A DNA stretch of 64,000 bases. Source: Serilophus lunatus (Eukaryota; Chordata; Aves; Passeriformes; Eurylaimidae). The notes under the pieces were generated by a model. It worked only from the letters and a program-made list of their open reading frames with translations. It was not told the origin of the DNA and did not search any database. Both the position numbers and the translations under genes were made by a program. This document shows, one piece after another, positions 49,352-60,000 of the stretch. The DNA lies in NCBI GenBank assembly GCA_013399895.1, contig VXBA01004194.1, positions 7,861 to 71,860 of the forward strand, written 5' to 3'. How positions within the stretch are numbered: the first letter of the stretch is position 1; every line of letters begins with the position of its first letter.

Positions 49352-49984
49352 AAGGACATGTATTTTCTGACGGTGATGAATTGCACATCACATGCATTTC
49401 ACACTGGAATTAGGTATGTATCTATGAGCATTTTAGCTATTTTCTGTCTTTGTGTTCACAGGACATTACCACTATGGCAGAATTTTTTATTTTTTTTTTT
49501 AATTTTTGTAGGCAAGGAGCAAATTAGTAGTCAAAAATCCTTCAAGCCCAGTAGCACATGCCGTTATAATTCTGGTTAAAATGAGTTGAGGTAGGGATGA
49601 AATTGCCTAAAATAAGTGGACTGCATAATTAGAGAAATTATTTATATCCATATGAATCTTTGTTCGAGAGGGAAAAGAATAAAGAAATTGATCACTTTTC
49701 AGAGATGTAGGCAAAATTCAACACATTGTAGAGAATACGGTAAAATAAAATTCTGGTGAACTGGATGTGGTTTGTGTGTGCTTTTATTAATGACTGAATG
49801 TTTAAAAAAATTACTAGGGAAAATTGTATTTTGTCAGTTCTGTGGATAGTGCTTTCTTTGAAGACATGGACTTTCAAGATGTTCTAAAGGTTATGTTTAC
49901 AAATGTGCCATTTGGGATACTCTGTGAAATGAAAGAAAAATTGGAAAAACAAACATCAAAATCTAGTGTCACCGACTGTCCAAA

Positions 49985-51228
49985 GAAGCCCAGTGCATGG
50001 GTGCAACCTTCCAGACAACACAGGAAACTCCAAGCGCTCTCCATAATTTATCAGCAGTCTTGGCTCACAGGTGAAGTCCTGGATGACGGGAAGCTGGCCA
50101 ATGTGACACCCATCCACAAGAAGGGCTGGAAAGATGATCCAGGTAATTACAGACCTTAGCCTGACCTCAGTACCAGGAAAAGTTATGGAGCAGTTAATCC
50201 TCGGAGCAATCATGCAACATCTGCCAGATGACCAGGGGCTAAGGCCCAGCATGGTTTTAGGAGGGATAGGTCTTGCCTGACCAACCTGGTCTCCTATGAT
50301 CAAGTAACTCGCCTGATGGATGAGAGGAAGGCTGTGTATGTAGCACACCTGGACTTCAGTAAAGCCTTCGACACAGTCTCCCATAGTATACTCCTGGAGA
50401 AGCTGGCAGCCCAGGGATTTGNGATCGGAACAGATGGGAGAGATGGGCAGATTCCAGTGGGATGAGATTCAACAAGTCCAAGTGCTGGGTCTTACAATTT
50501 GGTCACAATAACCCCATGCAGAGCTATAAGCTGGGGTTGGACTGGCTGGAGAGTGGGCAGGCAGAGAGAGACTTGGGAGTGCTGGTGGATGGGAGACTCG
50601 ACATGAGCCAGCAGTGTGCCCAGGCGGCCAAGAAGGCCAATGGCATCCTGGCCTGCATCAGGAATGGTGTGGCCAGCAGGACTAGGGAAGTTATCCTTCC
50701 CCTGTACTTGGCACTGGTTAGGCCTCACCTTGAGTACTGTGTCCGGTTCTGGGCTCCTCAGTATAGGAGAGATGGAACGTGTTCAGAGAAGGGCAACGAG
50801 GATGGTGAAGGGGCTGGAGCACAAGCCCCATGAGGAGTGGCTGAGGGAGCTGGGGTTGTTCAGCCTGGAGAAGAGAAGGGTTGGGGGTGACCTTACTGCT
50901 GTCTATAACTACCTGAAAGGAGGTTGTAGTCAGATGGGAGTCGGTCTCTCACGTAACTGGTGACTGAACAAGAGGGCACAGTCTCAAGCTCCATCAGGGG
51001 AGGTTTAGACTTGATATTAGGAAGAAATTCTTCACACAAAGGGTGATTTCCCATTGGAATGGGCTGCCCAGAGCCGTGGTGGAGTCACCGACCCTGGAGG
51101 TGTTCAAGAGTAGGCTGGATGAGGCACTTGGTACCATGGTTTAGTTGATGGGCTGTTAGATTATAGGTCAGACTTGATGATCTTTAAGGTCTCTTCCAAC
51201 CTTGTTGATACTGTGATACTGTGAATGT
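49985..51228 (+). mobile_element. CR1 LINE, 5' truncated with internal deletion
   Basis: The plus strand encodes CR1 ORF2 pieces: LANVTPIHKKGWKDDPGNYR, LTNLVSYDQVTRLMDERKAV, YVAHLDFSKAFDTVSHSILL, then after 50422 FNKSKCWVLQFGH and DLGVLVDGRLDMSQQCAQAA. The normal order lacks the central RT section with the YADD box. The 3' UTR follows (AGGTTTAGACTTGATATTAGG ... GGTCTCTTCCAACCTTGTTG) and ends in the short-period tail GATACTGTGATACTGTGA. Several stops and frameshifts make it inactive. Confidence 0.95.
50422..50422. other. Single unknown base (N)
   Basis: One N lies in GGGATTTGNGATCGG, exactly where the CR1 RT section is missing. Confidence 0.95.
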
Positions 51229-52369
51229 GCACACATTCGAAGACCACAGCTACCATGTCAGGAAGTACGGGATGCATGTTTGCAAGGTGGTATTCTGGTG
51301 TGTGAGCCAACAAGTAACATTGTTTTCAGTCAGTATGCCTAAGTTAGTACTTCTTGTATATGGTTCTCTTAAAATGCTCACTTAAAAAGATGACTTATTT
51401 AAATGATGACTTGCTTGTTAAAAGAAAGACTTCAACTTTTGTAAGTTATTTATAATTTTATTACATTGTGCCTGAACCTTTGTTCTGAAGAACAAGAGAG
51501 AAAGAAAGCAAAAGCCCTGGAAAGTTGGTAACCTTTCTGTCTCTGTTTGCAATAAATAATATTCCTATGTTGTTTTAGAACTGAGCTATTTCAAGTCTAA
51601 AACAGATGAATTTAACAATATGATCATATTCAGTTACTCTGTTAGTTATGCTCATGCATCTGCATTATTGTAACATTAGTAACTGAGGTGGCAAGATGCA
51701 AGCCTGGCCAACTAACAAAGGAAAAAATCTGTTCACCTGAGAGGTAAGAGCCTGTCACTCTGAATTTGCCAACAAATCACATGAAAATAATCCTCTCCTG
51801 CCTTTGACAGGATAACTGGACTAGTTGTTAAAAAAAAAAAAAAAGTCAATGGAGGAACCCAGACTTTGACTACACTTGGAAAATGACCTGTCTGATCTAC
51901 TGTAATCTGGAAACAGAGTCTAGATAAAATTACTGTAAGTTAAGTTCAAAACTGGCTAAAATCAAGCTCAGTAATAGATTCCAAAAATGAAAAAGTAGGA
52001 AGACTGATAAATAAAGTCTGCAAGAATTTTATGTAGTTCTGTTTTATACTTCTTTATTAAGTCTTTAAATTCTTTAGTCATTTGAATGCACAAGTAGGCA
52101 ACTTTTCCTTATTAAAATGAGAAGGTGCATGTGAGGAGAGCTATCAACATTTCTGAAAATAGGCTGCAATTCAAAGCAGTCCTGATTAGATGGAGAAAAT
52201 TATTTGAAATCAGTCAGGTGAAATTCATCATGGCTTAGTTAAAGGTGAAAACAAAATGGGAAAATACTAACATTGTGAACAACAAAATACCTAGGATGCA
52301 GTTTTACAGAAATAAAAAACCTCCAATGCCAGGATACTTTAAAGAAATAGCAACATACTATGAATCAAC
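51229..52369. other. Intergenic, no gene seen
   Basis: AT-rich sequence between the CR1 tail and the tandem array. Includes a 17-base A run near 51828. Nothing recognised. Confidence 0.55.
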
Positions 52370-52886
52370 ACTCACACTGCCTTGCTCTGTGCTGTCCTTT
52401 TCATGTGCTTTGGACATCCAAACTCATCCCAAAGAGCACAGCTTGTTCCTTGTCCTTAGAAACACTATTCGCAGGCCAAAACACCTACAGACCTCTTTCT
52501 TTGACTACCTCTACACTCCACCCACTCTGCCTTCGTTTTCACTTCAGTGTCCAAACGCACCCCTATGAGCCCAGCGTAGTCCTGCTATTCGGAAGCCAAA
52601 ACACTTGGAAGCTCTTTGCTGTACAGAGCACTCACACTGCCTTGCTCTACACCTTCGTTTTCACCTGGACATCCAAACTACACCCAATGAGGACAGCTTG
52701 CTCCTTCTGCTTGGAAACTGTATTGACAAGCCAGAACATACGCAGACCTCTTTCTTTGACTGCCTCCACACTCCAGCTCGCAGTGCCTCGCTCTACGCCT
52801 ATATTTTCACTTCCACGTCCAAACTAACCCAAACAACACAGCTTGCTCATCTTGCTAGAAACACTATTCTCAGGGAAAAACACAAG
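52370..52886 (+). repeat. Four-unit diverged tandem array with long/short alternation
   Basis: Units start near 52370, 52515, 52630 and 52770. Recurrent blocks are ACTCACACTGCCTTGCTCT, GACATCCAAACT or GTCCAAAC, CAGCTTG(T/C)TC, GAAACACTATTC, CCAAAACAC and CAGACCTCTTTCTTTGACT. Lengths run about 145, 115, 140 and 117 bp, so the array reads as two copies of a roughly 258-bp dimer. The pyrimidine-rich plus strand keeps partly open frames, but no protein is recognised. The family is unknown to me. Confidence 0.8.
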
Positions 52887-53075
52887 CAAGGCGAGGCGTG
52901 TGAGAGCCCGGTCCCGGGCGGCGGCCGCCTCCGGGATGTGCAGGAGCAGGCGCTGCCAGCGTGGCTTGGGCGGTGCTGCCCGTGCTCTTGCCTCGGGCTC
53001 TGCCCATAGGAACCATCCCAGCCCCGCCCTGGAGCCACGGGGGGCTGACAGCAGCCTCCGGACTTTTGCAAGTAC
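52887..53075. other. Short isolated GC-rich, CpG-dense block
   Basis: About 190 bp with GCGAGGCGTGTGAGAGCCCG, GGGCGGCGGCCGCCTCCGGG and GCCCCGCCCTGGAGCC sit between the tandem array and a CR1 fragment in otherwise AT-rich DNA. A CCCCGCCC Sp1-like box is present. No coding homology recognised. Confidence 0.7.
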
Positions 53076-53087
53076 AGGAGAAATTCC

Positions 53088-53785
53088 TTAGGAAAATGAA
53101 AACAGACCCACAACAGATGGGGTGATCCTGGGTGTATGTACAAACGGGGGGATGACAAGCTGGAGAACAGCCTCAGAGAAAAGGATCTGATCGAAGGCAA
53201 GTTGGATATCGTTTACAAGAGTTCTCTGACAGCCAGGAGAGCTAATTGAGCACTGCGGTGCATCAGGCACAGCACTGCTGGCTGATGGAAGGAGGTGATT
53301 GTCCTGTTTTACTCTGCACTGATACGTCCGCATTTTGTGTACAAGCTATGTACAGTTTGGGCACCTCAGTATTATCAAACTCTACAGTGTGCACAGAAAA
53401 GGGAGTCCAAGATGGTGAAAGGCCTTGAGGGCGTGGGTTTTGAGGAGCACCTGAGGCAATTTAGTTTGTTCAGCTTGGAGAAGAGCAGACCCATCACAGC
53501 ATACAGTTTCCTCAAGGCAGGCAGGAAAGGGGAAGGTGCTGATCTCATCTTTCTGGGGACCAGAGACACAATAGGACACAAGGAAAGGGAATAAAGAAGC
53601 TGCTTCAAGGGAAAGTCAGACTGGATATTGGGAAAAAAGGTTCTTCACCCAGAATATGTTTGGTCACTGAAACCGGTTCCCCAAGAGGTGGTCAAAGCAT
53701 GGAGTCTATGGACTCCATGGATAGGGAGTTGAACTCAGTGATCCTTTGGGTCCTTTCTAATTCAAGATGTGATACAATATGATTT
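53088..53785 (+). mobile_element. CR1 LINE fragment, older subfamily
   Basis: The plus strand shows the C-terminal ORF2 section (VLFYSALIRPHFVYKLCTVW in one frame, SLFSLEKSRPITAYSFLKAG in another). The CR1 3' UTR follows (GGGAAAGTCAGACTGGATATT, then CCAAGAGGTGGTCAAAGCATGG) with a decayed GATGTGATACAATATGAT tail. It is more diverged than the copy at 50 kb. Confidence 0.92.
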
Positions 53786-54500
53786 TTTTGCTTTACCTTT
53801 TACTTTTCTGTAAAAAATATGAGCTGAATATACTAATATATAAATTGGACATATTAAAAAAAAAAAAGAAAAATCCTACAACTTCCATACTATGAGTACT
53901 TACTAATTTTAGCCTAAAACTTTTATTCTCCATTCAGTCATCTGTGGAATATCTTGAAAATCACGAGCTTGTTGTAAAAGCACTAGTCTAGTCTGTCCAT
54001 TTCTTTTAAAAAATGTATCTGTGTTAGAACTGAAACAATGAAATTCTGTTAACTCTTTTTAAAAGTTGGCTTGAAAGAAAAAAATGTAGTGTTTAGGGCA
54101 GTATCAGGAGCATAAAGGCATTTCATTTTAGAAAAAGAGAATGTTGTCTTTCAAACTTTGTGGTAATAATTACATTCTGTCTCTGTGATTGTTTTCTGGT
54201 ATTCTGTAGTGCATTCTTTTTCACCTGCTATTGTGTTCAGAACTTAGACCATCTTTTAAATTTTCTGGTTTTTTTTAAGTATTCTCATTTTGCAGAGACA
54301 CTTAATTCAGCAATTTAAGAAGAAATTGAAAGGACAAAAAGACATCTAAACATCTTGAACTCAAAGAAGACAACTTCTTTCATCTGACAGAAAAAAAATC
54401 CAGTAAACCACTAAGTAAAACCATGTGTTTTTTCATCTCTTGGAGTTCTTTGTACTATCGTGTAACATGCTTCATTTCGTATATGATGTGTGTATGTATG
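53786..54500. other. Intergenic, no gene seen
   Basis: AT-rich, with no repeat or coding segment recognised. Confidence 0.55.
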
Positions 54501-54740
54501 TGTACTGGGTTTGGCTGGAATGGAGTTAATTTTCTTCATAGCAGCTCATATGATGCCATGTTTCAGATTTCTGATGAAACAATGAACATAGCATACTGTT
54601 TTAGCTGTTTCTGAGTGCTGCTGCTGAAGCTCTGCTCTGCTCTGCCAGTGAATAGGTTGGGGCTGTGGAAGAGGTCAGGAAGGAACGCAACTAGAAAAAT
54701 ATCCTGAACTAACTAGAGCCATTTTATGCCGTATAATGGT
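54501..54740 (+). repeat. ERVL-type LTR, 5' half
   Basis: Begins TGTACTGGGTTTGGCTGGAA, TGGAGTTAATTTTCTTCATA, GCAGCTCATATGATGCC, the characteristic start of a common avian ERVL LTR. It breaks off near the A run at 54752 without the R-U5 part. Confidence 0.8.
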
Positions 54741-54769
54741 TGTTCTGAGAAAAAAAAAAAAATGGAGTT

Positions 54770-55720
54770 AAGAGCCAGAAATAATTCATTCATATGTTGC
54801 CAGACCAGATTCATCTGAGATACTTCAGTATCTTGATAGCCTGATCCACCTGTCCATTGTTGCAATGTTCTTCAGTAGCATGACTCTTGGGTAAGCATAT
54901 ATCTATATGACATACTTTTATAACCAGCTTCTTTACCCAGGCAGTGATATATTGCCACAATTCCACAGCCCAGATTGCTTTATCTCTGTGCTAACAACTT
55001 ATCTTTTTCCATTGTTCTAGCCAACCCCACAGAGCACTTGCTACCATGCTTGCTACCATGAATCAGAGCAGAGAAAGAGTACTGGCCATTTCTCTCGTTC
55101 AGCAATATCTGAAGCCGGCTGGATGGCTTTCAACTCTGCAACCAGGCTTAATCTACCCTCTCCCTGAACAGCTTCTATGGCCTCATAGAAAAGGTCATAG
55201 GAAAACATCAGCTTTCCATTTTCAATGTATCTCTAAAACACAGCAGGAACCATCAGTGAAAAGAGCACATTGCTTTTCATTTTCTGCTGGCTGATATATG
55301 GTGAGGCCTCCTTTGCACATGTTACATTTTCCTCCTCCAATGATGATGAGAGTTTCAAATTTTCACCTTTGGGCCACTTTGTGATGAATTCCAAAATCCC
55401 TGGTCACTTGGGGTTTTCTATTAGAACTTGTTTTAGGATTAATGTGACCAAGTAATTTCACACAGCTGAACACTGGCAGTCAGTGTGTGAGTAGGAGCTG
55501 TGCTTCAGTGCCAATCACTTCTGAAACAGCTTGAACTCCTTCATAAGCTGCTAGTGTCTCTTTTTCATTTGGGATATAGCAAACCTCAGATCCTTTGTAT
55601 TCCTGGTTGCAGAACCCCAGGGGTTGTCCTCAAGTCTCCCCTAGTGCTTTTTGCCAGAGACTCCAGGAAGATTCATTCTCCCCAGCCGCAGTGTAGAGCA
55701 CGTTTTTCACACCTTATTCC
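54770..55720 (-). pseudogene. ERVL pol remnant (RT end, RNase H, start of integrase)
   Basis: Minus-strand pieces in several frames: NPEYKGSEVCYIPNEKETLA near 55600, CALFTDGSC near 55265, LVAELKAIQPASDIAEREKW near 55110, PVLFLCSDSW near 55080. The FTDGS, E and DSW residues are the RNase H pattern. A diverged His/basic stretch near 54850 fits the following integrase start. Stops throughout. It belongs to an ERVL (spumavirus-related) lineage. Confidence 0.78.
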
Positions 55721-56660
55721 TTTCCTCAATGGCCCACAAGCTATTGCACGAACAAAATCATATTGCTGTGTTCCTTTAAATTATCAAATAAGTCATAATA
55801 TCCTCTTTACCATTTTCTGAACATCCTGAAACGTTTATAATAGAATGGAGGGGTTTGTGCCATGCTTGGAAACAATATTTCCATTTTTAGTAAATCCAGT
55901 ACACTGAAAGATAATTTGATATACACCACAGTAAATATTATTCAGAAGTTGATATATAAAATATTTTAGTTACATCTCATCCAAAGTGTGAATACAATAT
56001 AGTTATGAAGAGTAGTCACAATCAGAAATCTTAGAACATCTTGTCATATATGTACAAATTGCTTGGGAAGTACATTATAAAGATTGCAAAGGAGAATGTG
56101 TTGGCTTCATGGAATACAGATGCACCAGGTAATACCAACAAAGAAAATCCAGGCAAAGTCAGCCAAGTTCTGTTATGAATTACTGAGTAACTATAATCAC
56201 AAAGAACTGAACTACTGTTGCACTATCCCACTGACATTCGTAAATTAGGTATACCCATCTTTTTTATCACATTTCTGGTAGTGATTGGCAAGGTTCTCAA
56301 TAATTGTATGTTCATGGTTTGAACCAAAGTTTGTATTACATATAAAGCACTCAAATACATATTGGGAAAGGACATACACTCCACATAAGATCACAGAAAC
56401 ATAATTTCTTAACCAGACTATATCTGGAGTGCTAATTAAAAGTCTAAAGGATTTGTTCAAAACTTTAGGAAAAATGTTTTTGAAACCATTTTGATCTCAC
56501 AATAACTATTAGCAAGAAATTTGGAGGTCAGCATGATATCAAGTAACTGAACATACTTAACAAAATTGCTGTAATTTCATGCAGGAAACAACAGAGCAGG
56601 ACTAATTTACTACCTAAGACTAATTTACTATCAGTAAATTAATAAGTTATTAGTAAAAAG
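55721..56660. other. Intergenic and probable 3' UTR of the PCSK5-like gene
   Basis: AT-rich. The part nearest 56660 must be 3' UTR of the minus-strand gene. I found no convincing AATAAA on that strand. Confidence 0.5.
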
Positions 56661-57064
56661 TTATCTGAACGAATAGCTTTCATCGTCATATTCAAGCTCA
56701 TCTTCCTCATCATCTTTAAAAAGTCCATGTCTAAATTTGCGATAAATTGTGCCATCCTGGCTCATGTATATAATGTCGTCTTCTTCATCATCATCTTCAT
56801 TATTTTTATCTCTGTACTCAATCACTTGATCCTCCTGGTAACTGGGACTCCTGCTGTAGTTGCTCACATAGGAAGGGAATGTTTTTGAATGATTTGTCAG
56901 CTTTTCATACCCACCCTTATTGACAGCCTGCATTTTGACTTGTGATCTTCTCCAGATGAATACAATGGCTCCAATGACAAGCAGAAGCAAAATGCAAATA
57001 ATAACAAAGTAAGTAGTTTTTCTTTTTGTCTCAGGTGGTACAGTGATCCGTAATATACAGTCAT
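56661..57064 (-). CDS. PCSK5: PCSK5-like last coding exon (TM and cytoplasmic tail)
   Basis: 404 bp, two bases of a split codon, 133 residues and a TAA at 56661-56663. Encodes DDCILRITVPPETKRK, the membrane span and the acidic tail. Acceptor tttgtag. Confidence 0.93.
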
Positions 57065-60000
57065 CTACAAAAGCAGATAGAAAAAAAAAAGATGACATGA
57101 GCTTGTGCGCATATGTTTGTATGTGTGTATGTGTGCATGTGTGTTGTATATTTGTCTTAAAATGCCCAGTACAGTGTTTAGGACTATTTACACTTCTAAA
57201 AGAATTAACCTAAGTTTGCTTACTTTTCCAGTAGTGCAACTGTATTTTAGTACCCGTGTTGTTTGGATTCCTATTCTTCTTTATTTGATTCAAAATAATC
57301 AGAAAGAAGCGGAAGAGCTAGCAGGTACACAAATATTCAGGTTCTGTTCATTGAAGAAAGCACTTCTCATTCGGCAGGTTTATGAAATACCTGGCCATTT
57401 AATACAATAGTTGTGAATGAAAGAAGTTGCTTTCTCCACCATCAGCCATGATTGCTATTATTTGTATAAAGCCTTTCCTATTGTAGTGATGGAGCAGTAG
57501 AAACACAGTGTGCCAACAGCAGTACATTTTTGGTGTATTCACCTTTTTATTTTTAAATGTCAGGTTAATCAGCCATAAAGCCCTGCTCTTCAGCATGGTC
57601 CTACCTTGTGTTTTACTGCAGTCACAGCACTCTGCATTGCCTTCTGGGTCAAAGTCTCTGCAGCAGGGCAAGCAGCGGCTTTCTTCTAGGTAGAGCTGCA
57701 TGCTCGCTGGACAGACTGTGCAGTTGAGAGGACCAGGTCCCTTGCACTCAGTGCATGAGCTGTCGCATCTCTCACATTTGGGTTTGTCCTCCTTCAAACA
57801 CAGAACACAAGCAATGCACCTTTCATTTTGGATTCATTGGACCTGATTCGGCAGTTCTGTCCAGTCATTCACTGGGTGGTCATATCTGGGAACCATGATT
57901 GTCAATGGCAAAATACAGTAGCAAATCTAAAATTTCCTATTTTCTGTGTTCTTGGTGATCTGCTTGTAGGGAAATGGGGTAAACTGTCATACGAGCTTAC
58001 AGATCTCAACTAGCTAGACAGGAATATAAAGTTTATTCACACTGTAAGCTGTTTGAGTCAGAAAGTGTGCTTTTGTTTTACTAGTCCCACACTAGCAGAT
58101 CTGTGTTCTTTGGCAGTAATGATGATAAAGTGACCTTCAAGAAGCTTACTCAAGAGTATCATTAAATGTATCTGACATGGAAGAAGCAACATGAAATTAT
58201 CTGGATGAGAAATAAAAAAAAAGATAAGAGAATGCATTTCCTTTGTAACTGGGAAATAAGCAGAAGTAAGGAATACAGGTGGCTAGAAACTTTCTAGCAA
58301 AACAGACTTCCATTAGATTGTGTTGATTCTTTTCTACAGAAACAGCTTAGATACATGAACGCTTCTCAAATTCCAGATAGGGTCCTGCCAGCCTCTGGGT
58401 ACAAAGGCCACCAAAGGTCACTGTGGTGACCAAAGATCACATCTATTTTGCAGAATTCTCTGAGATCAGGTGTTTCAGCATTCACAGTTCCTGGTCTATT
58501 GGGGGAAAAAGTAATTTTTCTTCCATGATACCAAGGAACCCACTGTGAGGATTTGGAAACTAATACACTTTTCACTAAACTTGCTGTGAGACTTAAAAGA
58601 CTGCTTTTGCTGGAGCAAAGAACCTGTGCAAGATGGGAAGATGATAGCAGGTAATAATTTCTTAGAGTCAAGGCTTTTGCAAAGACCTGAAGATATCGCT
58701 GGTCCCCAGCTCTTGGATTGTTTTCTCAGGCTCAATGGTATGAAGTAGCTAACTAGGCCAGAGACTCCAGGATATGCAGCATCTCAGGCCATCTGGCATG
58801 CCTTCCTGCTATATTCTTGAATAAACATATTTGGAAGGCAGTTGGTGTGAAATTCTGGAAGCTGGAGTGCCCAGATTTGTGGCACAGACCCAAATCTAAT
58901 TGGGGTCCTACTCTACAAAAGATACAGCTCAGTTAACTCATCCCGTGCCTCCACTAGATATTTCTGCCAGCAAAAGTGTCTAATCAGAAATGCAAAGTGG
59001 TTTCTTACAGAACAGGAATCAGAAATCCATGGGCAAATCTCTGTTACACTGAAAGAAAAAAATGCTCAGTCCGCTAATACCGCTTTTCACATGGCTTTGA
59101 TATCATTGTTGACTATAGAGGAGTACTCTACAGGTGACAACCCTAGAATGAGAAGCAATGCTTTCTCTGCCATGATAACAAACAAGTAAGCATACTTAAA
59201 GATATGCACCCTTAAAAACCCAGTAAAGAGCAATCTATTCTTTGTATTGTGCACAAATCACAGGAGAACAAGCCTACAAATGGGTACCTCTTGTCCTGAT
59301 GTCTCCTGGACTTTGTATTCACCTACAAAACAGTCCGAGTTGCACATTCCACCTAATAAACTGTAGCTCCATACACATGATGTGCAGCTGAATGCTTCCT
59401 TCCCTGGAAGGATAAATGAAACAAAAATGTAACAGGAAAAATTGTCAGCTAACTTCCTTTAAAAATCATGCTGATCACTGCCACCAAAAAAAGAGTATTT
59501 GTTAACAGGAAGAATCATTGTTGAGGACTTCAGCATGAAGAAGTATTTAAAAAGGTATTTAAAAAGGTCCATTTTTGTCTTTGTGTTTTATGTACCCTCA
59601 AAATATATTTTTTATTGGTTTTATATTCAAGAAAAGATGATTTTGGAATCAGTTGTACGGGGAAGCCCTGACTCATTCAGGAAAATCAATCAGGTCAGTG
59701 CACTTACGTAAAATTGTGGACAATCTTAGACAAATGCCATCCTTCACAAAATCCATACTTATTAACCTTGCTAAGTAACTGTTTTCAAGCCACGATGAAT
59801 TAAGATATGTTTATGTATGAATAGTATAATACATTATTTAGTTCGATAAGAAAAAACATTCTTCACTCGGTGAAAACAGAGACTCATAGGCACCTGAAGA
59901 CAGGTGCTGCGTGCAGTATTTCTGTGAAACACTGAGGTGAAGGGTTTTGTCCTCAATGTCAAGATGCATCCATCCACTTCCCTGCATCTAGACATTTTCT

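Noticed and set aside
49824..50159. 111-aa ORF joined to CR1 RT residues
   Set aside because: It runs from unrelated AT-rich DNA into the truncated CR1 start; the first half has no support.
52360..53009. Overlapping ORFs of 155 and 134 aa over the tandem array
   Set aside because: They only translate the tandem units in different frames, and no frame is kept through all units.
57105..57410. 101-aa plus-strand ORF
   Set aside because: Starts in the TG-rich microsatellite and lies in an intron of the minus-strand gene; no homology recognised.
59318..59403. Shorter version of the small PCSK5-like exon ending at an internal GTGAAT donor
   Set aside because: It would break phase with the next exon. 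Extending to gtaccc at 59288 restores phase and adds the GEYKV segment seen in the family.
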